Positions 7,826-16,088 of a DNA stretch of 36,983 nt are shown piece by piece (position 1 is the first letter of the stretch; every line of letters starts with the position of its first letter). Position numbers and translations under genes: made by a program. Source of the DNA: Actinophytocola gossypii (GTDB taxonomy: Bacteria > Actinomycetota > Actinomycetes > Mycobacteriales > Pseudonocardiaceae); the NCBI RefSeq assembly GCF_025165815.1, contig NZ_JAFFZE010000035.1, positions 1-36,983 of the forward strand. Reading direction: 5' to 3'. A model generated the notes under the pieces. It saw only the letters and a program-made list of their open reading frames with translations, ran no database searches and was not told the origin of the DNA.

Positions 7826-8784
7826 GTGGCCTCCTCGGGCAGTGGGGTGTCGGCCCGCAGCAGGCCCTCGGCGACCAGGTCGGCCCAGAGCGCGCCCGGG
7901 ACGCGGGCGGACGCGCGGGCCGCGTTGGCCTCGACCTGGGCCGGGGAGCTTGCGCCGAGCACGACGCTCGCCACGGCGGGGTGCGCGGCCGGGAGCGCGA
8001 CCGCCGCCTCGGGCAGCGTGACCCGGTGCCGCGCGCAGACCTCGGCGATCCTGGTGGCGCGCTCGACGAGCGCGGTGGGGGCGGCGTCGTAGTTGTAGGT
8101 GTGGCCCGGGGTGTCGGAGGCGAGGATGCCGGAGTTGAACACCCCCGCGGCGATCACGTCGACGCCGCGCTGTTCGCACAGCGGCAGCAGCTCGTCCAGG
8201 GCGGGTTGTTCGAGCAGGGTGTACCGGCCGGCGATCATCACCACGTCGACGTCGGCCCGGCGGACGAACTCGGCCAGGACGTCGTCGAAGTTCATGCCGA
8301 GCCCGATTCCGCGCAGCACCCCCTGCTCGCGCAGCTCGACCAGGGCGGGCAGGGCGCCGGTGAGCGCTTCGTCGACGTGAGCCTCTGGATCGTGCACGAA
8401 CGCGATGTCGATCCGGTCCGCGCCGAGACGTTCCAGGCTCGACTCGAGCGAGCGCAGGACACCGTCCCGGCTGTAGTCGCGGCGGCGGACGTGGGTGGCC
8501 GGAACGTCGAAGCCTTCGGGGTCGCGCTCCCCCGGGTCGCCCGGGTTGTCCACGAGCAGCCGCCCGACCTTGGTGGACAGGACGTAGTCGTCCCGCGGCC
8601 GGTCCGCGAGGGCGGCGCCGAGCCGCCGCTCGGACAGCCCGAGCCCGTAGTGCGGAGCGGTGTCGAAGTAGCGGATTCCACGCGCCCAGGCGGTGTCGAC
8701 GATCGCGGCCGCGGTCTCGTCGGACATCGCGCGGTAGAGGTTGCCGAGCTGCGCACACCCCAGCCCGAGGTTCGGGATGTTCAT
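7822..8784 (-). CDS. Aldo/keto reductase, probable L-fucose (6-deoxyhexose) dehydrogenase
   Basis: This 320-aa (beta/alpha)8 NAD(P)-dependent enzyme has the AKR tetrad visible as D41, Y46 (YFDTAPHYGLGLSE), K72 (LSTKVGR) and H131 (FVHDPE). It resembles the L-fucose/D-threo-aldose dehydrogenase branch of AKRs, which oxidises the pyranose C1 to the lactone. The ATG at 8784 overlaps the mutarotase stop (ATGA), and the following lactonase gene overlaps its own stop. The mutarotase, dehydrogenase, lactonase order matches the first three pathway steps exactly. Preference for L-fucose over L-rhamnose is inferred from the downstream L-fuconate dehydratase. Confidence 0.85.
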   Translation of the reverse strand: MNIPNLGLGCAQLGNLYRAMSDETAAAIVDTAWARGIRYFDTAPHYGLGLSERRLGAALADRPRDDYVLSTKVGRLLVDNPGDPGERDPEGFDVPATHVRRRDYSRDGVLRSLESSLERLGADRIDIAFVHDPEAHVDEALTGALPALVELREQGVLRGIGLGMNFDDVLAEFVRRADVDVVMIAGRYTLLEQPALDELLPLCEQRGVDVIAAGVFNSGILASDTPGHTYNYDAAPTALVERATRIAEVCARHRVTLPEAAVALPAAHPAVASVVLGASSPAQVEANAARASARVPGALWADLVAEGLLRADTPLPEEAT

Positions 8785-9104
8785 GGTCCGACCCGCTCGG
8801 GAAGCTCCCAGACGAGGCCGAGCCCGGTGTCGGTGCCGGAGTAGTCGTCCTCGACGTCGAGGAGTTCGGCCATCCTGGCCTGCCAGCGCTGGTTGCCGGG
8901 GTGGTCGCGCAGGGCGTGGCGCATGGCGGCGTAGTCCTCGACCTCGACGACGTGGAACAGGTCGAGGCCGTCGCGCCAGATGCGCCAGGAGGTGACGCCG
9001 GCGGCGCGGAGGGCGTCGTCCAGGTCGTCGGGAATCGTGGCGTGGACGCGTTCGTACTCGGCTTCGGCGCCCGGCTTGAGCCGGGTGTGCAGGGCTACCC
9101 GCAT
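8781..9104 (-). CDS. L-fucose/L-rhamnose mutarotase (COG3254)
   Basis: A 107-aa ferredoxin-like protein of the L-rhamnose mutarotase family, which interconverts alpha and beta anomers of 6-deoxyhexoses. Its pattern EYERVHATIPDDL aligns with EYQRRHNPIWPEL of E. coli RhaM, with the conserved histidine at 21. SWRIWRDGLDLFHVVEVEDY and HPGNQRWQARM are also family-like. The ATG at 9104 has GGAGG seven bases upstream. It is first in its operon, only 63 bases from the divergent GntR gene, and an operator-like palindrome fills that gap. In the Xanthomonas-type fucose pathway a protein of this family is part of the cluster. Confidence 0.87.
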   Translation of the reverse strand: MRVALHTRLKPGAEAEYERVHATIPDDLDDALRAAGVTSWRIWRDGLDLFHVVEVEDYAAMRHALRDHPGNQRWQARMAELLDVEDDYSGTDTGLGLVWELPERVGP

Positions 9105-9135
9105 GGATCCTCCATTCGTGGCACGCTGGGCTGAG

Positions 9136-9150
9136 AGACATCCGAGGTCT
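9136..9150. promoter_or_regulatory. GntR-type operator, site 1 (AGACATCCGAGGTCT)
   Basis: An imperfect palindrome in the 63-bp gap between the divergent mutarotase and gntR starts. It matches the site before the dehydratase (12099-12113) at 13 of 15 positions. One site here could control both the operon and the regulator itself. Confidence 0.6.
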
Positions 9151-9167
9151 GTGGAAAGGGTCGTGCC

Positions 9168-9857
9168 ATGCCGGTCACCGACGAAGCGATCGACAAGATC
9201 AAGGGCATGATCATCTCCGGCGAGCTGGCGCCGGGCGACCGGCTGCCGAAGGAGGCGGACCTGGCCGGCCGGCTCGGGCTGTCGCGCAGCTCGCTGCGGG
9301 AGGCGGTCAAGGCGCTGTGCCTGATCAGGGTGCTGGACGTGCGGCAGGGCGACGGCACGTACGTCACCAGCCTGGAGCCGAAGCTGCTGCTCGACGCGAT
9401 GACGTTCGTGGTCGACTTCCACCGGGACGACACGGTGCTCGACTTCCTGGCCGTGCGGCGCATCCTGGAGCCCGCGGCGACCGCGATGGCCGCGCTGCGG
9501 ATGACCGACGACGACGTCGCCGACCTGGCGGAGCTGCTCGAGGGCCTGGACGAGTCGCCGACGGTCGAGGCGCTGGTGGCGAACGATCTGGAGTTCCACC
9601 GCCGCATCGCGCTGGGGTCGGGCAACCCGGTGCTGTGCTCGCTGATCGACAGCCTGTCCGGCCCGACGACGCGGGCCAGGATCTGGCGCGGCCTGACCCA
9701 GGAGAACGCCGTGGCCAAGACCCGCGAACAGCACCGAGCGATCTACGAGGCGATCGCCGGCCGGGAGCCGGAACTGGCCCGTTCGTGGGCGACCGTGCAC
9801 GTGGCCGGGGTCGAGCAGTGGCTCCGCACAACCCTCGGCCCCACCGACGAGGCGTGA
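9168..9857 (+). CDS. GntR-family regulator, FadR/FCD subfamily
   Basis: This 229-aa transcription factor has an N-terminal winged helix (residues about 1-70: IISGELAPGDRLPKEADLA, LSRSSLREAVKAL, VRQGDGTYV) and an all-helical FCD ligand-binding domain carrying the metal-ligand pattern ANDLEFHRRIA. FCD-GntR proteins commonly repress sugar-acid and lactate genes and are released by a pathway acid. The ATG follows GGAAAGGG. It is transcribed divergently from the mutarotase operon. The same palindrome occurs before all three catabolic operons, so it is the best candidate for their common repressor; the inducer may be L-fuconate or a later keto acid (inference). The 3' end lies inside a 21-bp tandem repeat. 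Confidence 0.88.
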   Translation: MPVTDEAIDKIKGMIISGELAPGDRLPKEADLAGRLGLSRSSLREAVKALCLIRVLDVRQGDGTYVTSLEPKLLLDAMTFVVDFHRDDTVLDFLAVRRILEPAATAMAALRMTDDDVADLAELLEGLDESPTVEALVANDLEFHRRIALGSGNPVLCSLIDSLSGPTTRARIWRGLTQENAVAKTREQHRAIYEAIAGREPELARSWATVHVAGVEQWLRTTLGPTDEA

Positions 9858-9928
9858 CCCCGGGCCGACGAGGCATGGCCCCGGGCCGACGAGGCATGGC
9901 CCCGGGCCGACGAGGCATGGCCCCGGGC
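9849..9928 (+). repeat. 21-bp tandem repeat, about 3.8 copies, spanning the gntR stop codon
   Basis: Units start at 9849, 9870, 9891 and 9912 (last one partial). Each carries the core CCCCGGGCCGACGAGGC. The first unit encodes the last codons and TGA stop of gntR. The next units read GCATGG where the first reads GCGTGA, so they contain no stop. The period of seven codons suggests slippage or unequal duplication of the gene end. Confidence 0.85.
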
Positions 9929-9946
9929 GCGGGGGCCCCCCGCTTT
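9929..9946 (+). terminator. Possible weak terminator after gntR
   Basis: A GC-only inverted sequence, GCGGGGGCCCCCCGC at 9929-9943, is followed by TTT. The stem is strong but the T-tract is very short, so this is a candidate only. Confidence 0.3.
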
Positions 9947-10024
9947 CCAGCCTAGCCGGTTCGGCCGGGGGGTGGCGGGGGCTCACGGCGGCTGTGGACA
10001 ACTCGGGGCGGCGAATGGCACGGG

Positions 10025-10774
10025 TCAGGGCCTTGGGCGGGGGCGGAGGCCGTACATGCCGCCGTCGACCGCAAGGGCGGTGCCGGTGGTGGAGCTGGAA
10101 CCGGGGCTGGCCAGGTAGGCGATGGCGCCGGCGACCTCGTCCGCGGTGACCAGGCGGCCCATCGGCTGGCGGGCGGCCAGGGCGGCGCGTTCGGCGGCCG
10201 GGTCGGCGGCCGAGTCGAGCAGGCGGCCCACCCACGGGGTGTCGGCCGTACCGGGGCACACGCAGTTCACGCGGATGCCGTCGTCCAGGTGGTCAGTGGC
10301 CATCGCCAGGGTCATGGCCATCACGGCGCCCTTGCTCGCCGAGTACAGGACTCGGTTCGGCAGCCCCTGCCACGCGGCGATCGAGCAGGTGTTCACCACG
10401 GCGGCCGAACTCGACTCGCGCAGGTGCGGGAGGGCCGCTCTGGTCACGCGTGCCATGCCGACCACGTTCACGTCGAGCACTCGGTGCCATTCGGCGTCGT
10501 TGTTGGTGGTCACGTCGCCCTGGGCGCCGATGCCGGCGTTGTTGACCAGCACGTCGATGCCGCCCAGGGTGGTCGCGGCTTCGGTGACGGCCCGCTCGAC
10601 CTCGGGCGTGGAGGACACGTCGCAGCGGTAGCCGAGCAGGGGCTCGGGTACGTCCGGGGCCACGTCGAGGACCGCCACTCGGGCGCCGCGGGTGGTCAGC
10701 AACCGGGCCGCGGCCAGGCCGATGCCGGACGCGCCGCCGGTGACCACCGCGCGCAGGCCTTCGAAGTCGTTCAC
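10025..10774 (-). CDS. SDR oxidoreductase, probable 2-keto-3-deoxy-L-fuconate 4-dehydrogenase
   Basis: A 249-aa classical short-chain dehydrogenase. Visible motifs are the cofactor motif TGGASGIG (12-19), the aspartate at 37 (VAVLD) favouring NAD, NNAG (78-81) and the catalytic triad S131, Y144, K148 (YSASK). The C-terminus ends with the usual [13 protein letters not shown] followed by an Arg/Pro tail. The GTG start at 10774 overlaps the stop of L-fuconate dehydratase (GTGA), so the two are coupled. This coupling points to oxidation of the C4 hydroxyl of the dehydratase product to the 2,4-diketo acid. A GTG at 10792 would add six residues, but the overlap start fits the family better. Confidence 0.85.
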   Translation of the reverse strand: MNDFEGLRAVVTGGASGIGLAAARLLTTRGARVAVLDVAPDVPEPLLGYRCDVSSTPEVERAVTEAATTLGGIDVLVNNAGIGAQGDVTTNNDAEWHRVLDVNVVGMARVTRAALPHLRESSSAAVVNTCSIAAWQGLPNRVLYSASKGAVMAMTLAMATDHLDDGIRVNCVCPGTADTPWVGRLLDSAADPAAERAALAARQPMGRLVTADEVAGAIAYLASPGSSSTTGTALAVDGGMYGLRPRPRP

Positions 10775-12072
10775 AGGAGACCGTCCCTCCACTCCGGACC
10801 GTCGGGAAACGCGTACCGGGCAAGGCTCTCATCCCGGATCCGCGCCGAGAAGCCCGGCTCGGTCGGTGCCAGGTAGCGGCCGCCGCGCACCACCGCCGGG
10901 TCGGTGAAGTGCTCGTGCAGGTGGTCCACCCACTCGATCGCCCGGTTCTCGTCGGTGCCGGACACCGCCACGTAGTCGAACATCGACAGGTGGCGCACCA
11001 GCTCGCACAGGCCGACGCCGCCGGCGTGCGGGCACACGGGCACGCCGAACTTGGCCGCCAGCAACAGGATCGCGACGTTCTCGTTGACCCCGCCCACCCT
11101 CGCCGCGTCGAGTTGCAGCACGTCGATCGCGCCGGCCTGCAGGAGTTGTTTGAAGACCACGCGGTTCGCCACGTGCTCGCCGGTCGCCACCCGGATCGGG
11201 CGGACGGCGTCGGCCACGGCGCGGTGGCCGAGCACGTCGTCCGGCGAGGTCGGTTCCTCGATCCAGTACGGGTCGTACGGGGCGAGCGCGCGCATCCACT
11301 CGATCGCGGGGCCGACGTCCCAGCGCTGGTTGGCGTCCACCGCGATCCGAACACCGTCGCCGACCGCCTCGCGGGCCAGCCGCATCCGTCGTACGTCGTC
11401 CTCGACGGACGCGCCGACCTTGAGTTTGATCATGTCGAAGCCGTCGGCGACGGCCTGCTTGGCCAGGCGTACGAGCTTCTCGTCGGAGTAGCCGAGCCAG
11501 CCGGCGCTCGTGCTGTACGCGCGGTAGCCGGCGGCGCGCAGGTGCGCGGCACGCTCGGCGCGGCCCGGCTCGGCGGCGCGCAGGAGGTCGAGCGCCTCGG
11601 CCTCGGTGAGCGCGTCGGTGAGGTAGCGGAAGTCGACCAGCCCGACGATCTCCTCCGGCGACATCTCCGCCAGGAAGCTCCACAGTGGACGGCCGACGCG
11701 CCGGGCGGCGAGGTCCCAGGCGGCGTTGACCACCGCGCCGATCGCCATGTGCGCCACGCCCTTCTCCGGGCCGAGCCAGCGCAGCTGCGAGTCGCCGACC
11801 AGGGCGGCGGACAGCGCGGCGAGTTCGGCCGCCGTGTCCGGGGTGGGGCGGCCGACGACCAGGTGCGCCAGCGCGTGGATGCCGGCGGCCTGCACCTCGT
11901 TGCCGCGGCCGATGGTGAACGCGAGCCCGTACCCGTCCGGCCCGTCGTCGGTGCGCAGCACCACGTAGGCGGCGGAGTAGTCCGGGTCGGGGTTCATCGC
12001 GTCCGAGCCGTCCAGCTGCCTGGACGTCGGGAACCGGACGTCGAACACGTCCATGCCGACGATGTGCGCCAC
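10771..12072 (-). CDS. fucD: L-fuconate dehydratase (enolase superfamily)
   Basis: This 433-aa enzyme of the mandelate racemase subgroup removes water from L-fuconate to give 2-keto-3-deoxy-L-fuconate, with Mg2+. From the GTG start every key residue sits two positions before its counterpart as I recall it in the characterised Xanthomonas enzyme: K216/K218 (IKLKVG), D246 and N248 (VDANQRWD), E272 ([10 protein letters not shown]), E299-H300 and H349 ([10 protein letters not shown]). The N-terminal [19 protein letters not shown] and [12 protein letters not shown] are near-diagnostic of this family rather than of rhamnonate dehydratase. The start has AAGGGGA upstream. It is first of a two-gene operon with the SDR, and the operator at 12099-12113 lies 27 bases ahead. 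Confidence 0.93.
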   Translation of the reverse strand: MAHIVGMDVFDVRFPTSRQLDGSDAMNPDPDYSAAYVVLRTDDGPDGYGLAFTIGRGNEVQAAGIHALAHLVVGRPTPDTAAELAALSAALVGDSQLRWLGPEKGVAHMAIGAVVNAAWDLAARRVGRPLWSFLAEMSPEEIVGLVDFRYLTDALTEAEALDLLRAAEPGRAERAAHLRAAGYRAYSTSAGWLGYSDEKLVRLAKQAVADGFDMIKLKVGASVEDDVRRMRLAREAVGDGVRIAVDANQRWDVGPAIEWMRALAPYDPYWIEEPTSPDDVLGHRAVADAVRPIRVATGEHVANRVVFKQLLQAGAIDVLQLDAARVGGVNENVAILLLAAKFGVPVCPHAGGVGLCELVRHLSMFDYVAVSGTDENRAIEWVDHLHEHFTDPAVVRGGRYLAPTEPGFSARIRDESLARYAFPDGPEWRDGLL

Positions 12073-12098
12073 GGCAGGGTCCCCTTCCCTCACGAACC

Positions 12099-12113
12099 AG
12101 ACATCCGATGTAT
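12099..12113. promoter_or_regulatory. GntR-type operator, site 2 (AGACATCCGATGTAT)
   Basis: A near-perfect palindrome 27 bp before the fucD start. On the minus strand it overlaps a TATACAT sequence that could be the -10 box, which is a repressing arrangement. It shares ACATCCGATGTA with site 3. Confidence 0.65.
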
Positions 12114-12137
12114 ACCCGATCCGGCGCGCACAGGCCA

Positions 12138-12160
12138 CCCCTGGCACCCAAAGGCAGGGG
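12138..12160 (-). terminator. Hairpin after lutC, possible terminator
   Basis: Arms CCCCTG (12138-12143) and CAGGGG (12155-12160) form a 6-bp GC stem with an 11-base loop, 12 bases past the lutC stop. There is no T-tract, so termination is uncertain; it separates the lut operon from the fucD promoter. Confidence 0.35.
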
Positions 12161-12171
12161 GATTGATCCGA

Positions 12172-12792
12172 TCAGTTGACGATCAGGATCTCCAGGTTGC
12201 GGGGGCCGTGCACGCCCTCCACCCGGTCCAGCTCGATGTCGCTGGTGGCCGACGGGCCGCTGATGAAGGTGAGCGGGCTGGTCGGCGAGAGCCGGGCCAG
12301 CGCCTCCGGGACGGTGCCGACCACCTGGTCCGCTCGGACCACGCACAGGTGGTAGTCCGGCAGCAGCGTCAGCGCCCGCCGACCCTGTGCCTCGCCCGCG
12401 TCGAGCACGACCGTGCCGGTCTCGGCGATCGCGACGGCGCACCCGGTGAGCACCCCGTCGGAGCGGTCCAGCGCGCGGATGGACAGCGGGTGGCCCGGCT
12501 CGTCCAGCGACCACACCACCTCGCCGATCCGCCACCAGGCGGGCAGGTCGTCCGGGGCGGCCATCCGGCGCGCGCCCCTGGCGCGCAGGGACACGTCGAT
12601 CTCCTCGGCCAGCTCGCGCGGGCGTACTCGGCGGACCACAGCCCGGTAGTCGGCCGCCCGCTCGGCGAACAGCCCGACCACGTCCTGGACGTCCCGGGAG
12701 GTGTCGTAGTCGCGCGGCACGGGCGCCGCGGTGGGCCGGTCGGCCAGCGCCGCCCGGATCCGGCCGAGCACCACGTCCCGCGCGTCAGCCAC
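12172..12792 (-). CDS. lutC: Lactate utilization protein C
   Basis: This 206-aa LUD-domain protein is the third subunit of the LutABC L-lactate oxidising complex. The LUD core shows VLTGCAVAIAETGTVVLDAG, LLPDYHLCVVRADQVVG and LTFISGPSATSDIELDRVEGVHGPRNLEILIV, the last being very typical of the family end. The GTG at 12792 has GGAGG five bases upstream and overlaps the lutB stop by eight bases. An upstream GTG or ATG would only extend it into lutB. Last gene of the hydrolase-lutABC operon. Confidence 0.92.
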   Translation of the reverse strand: MADARDVVLGRIRAALADRPTAAPVPRDYDTSRDVQDVVGLFAERAADYRAVVRRVRPRELAEEIDVSLRARGARRMAAPDDLPAWWRIGEVVWSLDEPGHPLSIRALDRSDGVLTGCAVAIAETGTVVLDAGEAQGRRALTLLPDYHLCVVRADQVVGTVPEALARLSPTSPLTFISGPSATSDIELDRVEGVHGPRNLEILIVN

Positions 12793-14434
12793 GACGGCCT
12801 CCACGGACACGCCGCACCAGGTCGGCGAAGGCGCCGCCGAGAAGTGGGGCGCCGGTGTCCGGCGGCGCGGTTCCGGCGTCGTTCGGCAGGGTGCCGCGTC
12901 CGCGAAGGCGTCGCCACAGGGCCGAGTGGGCGGTGCGGCCCGGCGCCGGTGCACGGGACCGTGTCCGCGAGCCGGACGACGCCCGCGAGGTCGGGCCGCG
13001 GGTGCGGCGCCACCACGCCGAGAACGTCTCCTTCGGCGGCGCGGGCACGTCCCGCGAGTCCGTCCACAGCGAGGCCGGCCACGGCAGCCGCCGCACCCGG
13101 CCGTGCCTGGCCAGCAGCCGGAGTGGGCCGAGCAGGCGTTGGGCGAGCCGGAAACGGCTCGGCGACGTCATCACCCACGACGCGGCCGCCATCGCCACCG
13201 CCTCGGGGGTGTACGGGCCCTTCTCCGTCACGGACCGGGAGCGGAGGTGGACCAGCACCTCCGGAATGTCGATCCGCACCGGACACACCTCGTAGCACGC
13301 CCCGCACAGGGACGACGCGAACGGCAGCGACCGGAGCAGCGACGCCGTCGACGGATCGTCCGTGCCGGCGCCCAGCTGCGGGGTCAGGATCGCGCCGATC
13401 GGACCCGGGTACACCGAGCCGTACGCCTGGCCACCGGTCCGCTCGTACACCGGGCACACGTTCAGGCACGCCGAGCAGCGGATGCAGCGCAGGGCTTGGC
13501 GGCCGACCTCGTCCGCGAGCGTCGCGGTGCGGCCGTTGTCCAGGAGCACCAGGTGGAACTCGCTGGGGCCGTCACCGGGGGTCACGCCGGACCACACGGA
13601 CGTGTAGGGGTTCATCCGTTCGGCCGTGGATGATCTCGGCAGCAGCTGGAGGAACACCTCGAGGTCGCGCCAGGTGGGCACGACCTTCTCCAGGCCCATC
13701 ACGGTGATCAGGGTGCGGGGCAGGGTCAGGCACATGCGACCGTTGCCCTCGGACTCGACGACCACCACCGAGCCGGTGTCGGCGACGGCGAAGTTCGCGC
13801 CGGAGATCGCCACCTTCGCGGACAGGAACTTGCGCCGCAGATGAGCACGGGCCGCCTCGGCCAGGTCGGCGGGACTGTCCGAGAGGGACGGTGACGCGCC
13901 GGGCATGGTGGCGCGGAAGATGTCCCGGATCTCCGCCCGGTTCCGGTGGATCGCCGGGACCAGGATGTGCGACGGGCGGTCGTCGCCGAGTTGGACGATC
14001 AGTTCGGCGAGGTCGGTTTCCACCGCGGACACGCCGCCGGCGGCGAGGGCCTCGTTGAGGCCGATCTCGGCGGTGGCCATCGACTTGACCTTGACGACCT
14101 CGGACGCTTCGGCGGCGCGGACCAGGCCGAGCACGATCTCGTTGGCCTCCGCCGCGTCGCGCGCCCAGTGGACGACGCCGCCGCGGGCGGTGACGGCCGC
14201 CTCCAGGCGGGTCAGGTGCGTGTCCAGGTTGGCCAGGACGTCGTCCTTGATCGCCTCGCCGGCCAGGCGGAGGCGTTCCCAGTCGGGCAGTTCGGAGACC
14301 ACCGCTGCGCGCTTGGTGCGGATCGTGCCGGTGGCGTGGGCCAGGTTGCCGCGCAGCTGGGTGTCGGCGAGTGCGGCACGGGCGGCCGACGGGAAGGTCG
14401 GGCTGCCCAGCCAGGTCACCGGGTTGCGACCCAT
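12785..14434 (-). CDS. lutB: Lactate utilization iron-sulfur protein B, with C-terminal extension
   Basis: A 549-aa subunit with an N-terminal LUD domain (GNLAHATGTIRTKRAAVVSE, GANFAVADTGSVVVVESEGNG) and two 4Fe-4S cysteine clusters, CIRCSACLNVCPVY and CGACYEVCPVRIDIPE. It passes electrons from L-lactate, presumably to the respiratory chain. LutB proteins usually end soon after a motif like PPKETFSAWWRR. Here about 90 further Arg/Gly/Pro-rich, probably disordered residues follow. The ATG at 14434 has GGAGGAG upstream and overlaps lutA by 19 bases. Confidence 0.92.
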   Translation of the reverse strand: MGRNPVTWLGSPTFPSAARAALADTQLRGNLAHATGTIRTKRAAVVSELPDWERLRLAGEAIKDDVLANLDTHLTRLEAAVTARGGVVHWARDAAEANEIVLGLVRAAEASEVVKVKSMATAEIGLNEALAAGGVSAVETDLAELIVQLGDDRPSHILVPAIHRNRAEIRDIFRATMPGASPSLSDSPADLAEAARAHLRRKFLSAKVAISGANFAVADTGSVVVVESEGNGRMCLTLPRTLITVMGLEKVVPTWRDLEVFLQLLPRSSTAERMNPYTSVWSGVTPGDGPSEFHLVLLDNGRTATLADEVGRQALRCIRCSACLNVCPVYERTGGQAYGSVYPGPIGAILTPQLGAGTDDPSTASLLRSLPFASSLCGACYEVCPVRIDIPEVLVHLRSRSVTEKGPYTPEAVAMAAASWVMTSPSRFRLAQRLLGPLRLLARHGRVRRLPWPASLWTDSRDVPAPPKETFSAWWRRTRGPTSRASSGSRTRSRAPAPGRTAHSALWRRLRGRGTLPNDAGTAPPDTGAPLLGGAFADLVRRVRGGRRG

Positions 14435-15147
14435 GGCTCCTCCTCCGTGCTCGCCAGGATCTCCGCCAGGTGCAGCGCCCGCACCCCGGTGTTCAGCCGC
14501 GACAGCCCGCCGCCGATGTGCATCAGGCACGAGTTGTCACCGGCGGTCACCACCCGCGCGCCGGTGTCGAGGACGCCCTGCATCTTGTCCGCCAGCATCG
14601 CGGTCGACGTGTCGGCGTTCTTGAGGGCGAACGTGCCGCCGAAACCGCAGCACTCGCGCGCGCCGGGCAGCTCAACCAGGTCGAGCCCGCGCACCGCGCG
14701 CAGCAGCCGCAGCGGCTTGTCCCCCACCCCGAGCATCCGCAGCGAGTGGCAGGTCGGGTGGTAGGTGACCCGGTGCGGGAAGTACGCGCCGACGTCGGTC
14801 ACGCCGAGCACGTCGACCAGGAACTCGGACAGCTCGTAGGTCCGCCCGGCCACCCGGACCGTCGAGCGGTGCAGGCCGGGGTACAGGTCGCGGACCATGC
14901 CGGCGCACGAGCCGGACGGCGCCACCACGGCGTCGTAGCCGTCGAACGTCCTGGCCGTGTGGCGGGCGAGCGTGGTGGCCTGCCTGCGGTAGCCGGTGTT
15001 GTAGTGCATCTGGCCGCAGCAGGTCTGCGCGTCCGGGAACTCCACGTCGCAGCCGAGCCGCTCCAGCAGCCGGACCACCGCCCGCGCGGTGTCCGGGTAC
15101 AACGTGTCGGTCAGACACGTCGCCATCAGCGCGACGCGCGTGGTCAC
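14416..15147 (-). CDS. lutA: Lactate utilization protein A (CCG-domain Fe-S subunit)
   Basis: This 243-aa protein has two cysteine-rich CCG domains that bind a 4Fe-4S cluster. Motifs are TCCGQMHYNTGY in the first half and LPGARECCGFGGTFALKN in the second, plus ITVxGDNSCLMHIGGGL-like sequence near the end. It is part of the LutABC L-lactate dehydrogenase. I chose the GTG at 15147 because GGAAGGGG is well spaced from it; a GTG six bases earlier touches that same site. It lies 19 bases after the diketo-acid hydrolase, so lactate is made and consumed by enzymes of one operon. Confidence 0.92.
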   Translation of the reverse strand: MTTRVALMATCLTDTLYPDTARAVVRLLERLGCDVEFPDAQTCCGQMHYNTGYRRQATTLARHTARTFDGYDAVVAPSGSCAGMVRDLYPGLHRSTVRVAGRTYELSEFLVDVLGVTDVGAYFPHRVTYHPTCHSLRMLGVGDKPLRLLRAVRGLDLVELPGARECCGFGGTFALKNADTSTAMLADKMQGVLDTGARVVTAGDNSCLMHIGGGLSRLNTGVRALHLAEILASTEEEPWVATR

Positions 15148-15166
15148 CCGCACCCCTTCCGAAAAG

Positions 15167-16021
15167 CTAGGCCCTGGCGAGCACCTGCCGCTGCCGCCCG
15201 AGTCCCTCGATCTCGATCTCCATCACGTCGTCGACCGCAAGGTACGGGAACCGGCCGGACAGCGCGACGCCCTGCGGGGTGCCGGTGTTCAGCAGGTCGC
15301 CCGGTTCCAGCACCATGAACTCGCTGAGGTGGTGCACCAGCTCCCCCACCCCGAACAGCATGTCGGCGGTCGTCGAGTCCTGCCTGGCCTCGCCGTTGAC
15401 GAACGAGCGCAGGCGCAGCGACCCGGGGTCGACCTCGTCGGCCGGCACCAGCCACGGGCCGAGCGGGTTGAACGTCTCGCAGCACTTGCCCTTGCCCCAC
15501 TGTCCACCGGAGACGGCCGGGTCGAGCTGGAAGTGCCGCTCGGACACGTCGTTGGACACGGTGTAGCCGGCGACGTGGGCCAGCGCCTCCTCGGGCGATT
15601 CGAGGTAGCGGGCGCGGCGGCCGATGACCACGCCCAACTCGACCTCCCAGTCCACCTTCTCCGCGCCACGCGGCAGCAGCACCTCGTCGTACGGGCCGAC
15701 GACGGTGTTGGGGTGCTTGAAGAAGACCACCGGCTGGGCGGGCGGCGCGGCGCCGGACTCGGCGGCGTGCGCGGCGTAGTTCATGCCGACGCAGACCACC
15801 GACCACGGCCGGGTGATCGGCGCGCCGACCCGCTCGCCCTCGATGTCGACGGCCGGCAGGTCGCCCGCGGCCAGGGCGTCGCGTACCCGCGCGATGCCGT
15901 CGGCGGCGAGGAACGTGCCGTCGAGGTCGTCGGTCAGGCCGGCGAGGCCGAAGGCCCGCCCCTCGTCGTCGGTCACCACCGGCCGCTCGGCGCCGGCGGC
16001 GCCCACTCGCATGAGCCGCAA
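15167..16021 (-). CDS. FAH-family hydrolase, probable 2,4-diketo-3-deoxy-L-fuconate hydrolase
   Basis: A 284-aa fumarylacetoacetate-hydrolase-fold enzyme. It has the metal-binding pattern DWEVELGVVIG, SNDVSERHFQ with the aspartate ligand, and the end motif GDLLNTGTPQGV. In the L-fucose and L-rhamnose diketo-hydrolase pathways this family splits the diketo acid into pyruvate and L-lactate. It is followed directly by lutABC, which uses L-lactate; this supports that reaction over a fumarylpyruvate role. The TTG start at 16021 is preferred because GAGGAG lies eight bases upstream; an ATG nine bases later lacks one. It is first in its operon and has operator site 3 at 16089-16103. Confidence 0.88.
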   Translation of the reverse strand: MRLMRVGAAGAERPVVTDDEGRAFGLAGLTDDLDGTFLAADGIARVRDALAAGDLPAVDIEGERVGAPITRPWSVVCVGMNYAAHAAESGAAPPAQPVVFFKHPNTVVGPYDEVLLPRGAEKVDWEVELGVVIGRRARYLESPEEALAHVAGYTVSNDVSERHFQLDPAVSGGQWGKGKCCETFNPLGPWLVPADEVDPGSLRLRSFVNGEARQDSTTADMLFGVGELVHHLSEFMVLEPGDLLNTGTPQGVALSGRFPYLAVDDVMEIEIEGLGRQRQVLARA

Positions 16022-16088
16022 GGCACTCGCTCCTCACCTGGGCGCGCGATCAGTCGCACCCACCCTACTGTCGTCGACTCCGGGCACC

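Noticed and set aside
10909-13707. A 932-residue plus-strand frame opposite fucD and lutBC
   Set aside because: A GC-driven shadow frame with no domain pattern; fucD and lut motifs on the minus strand are unambiguous.
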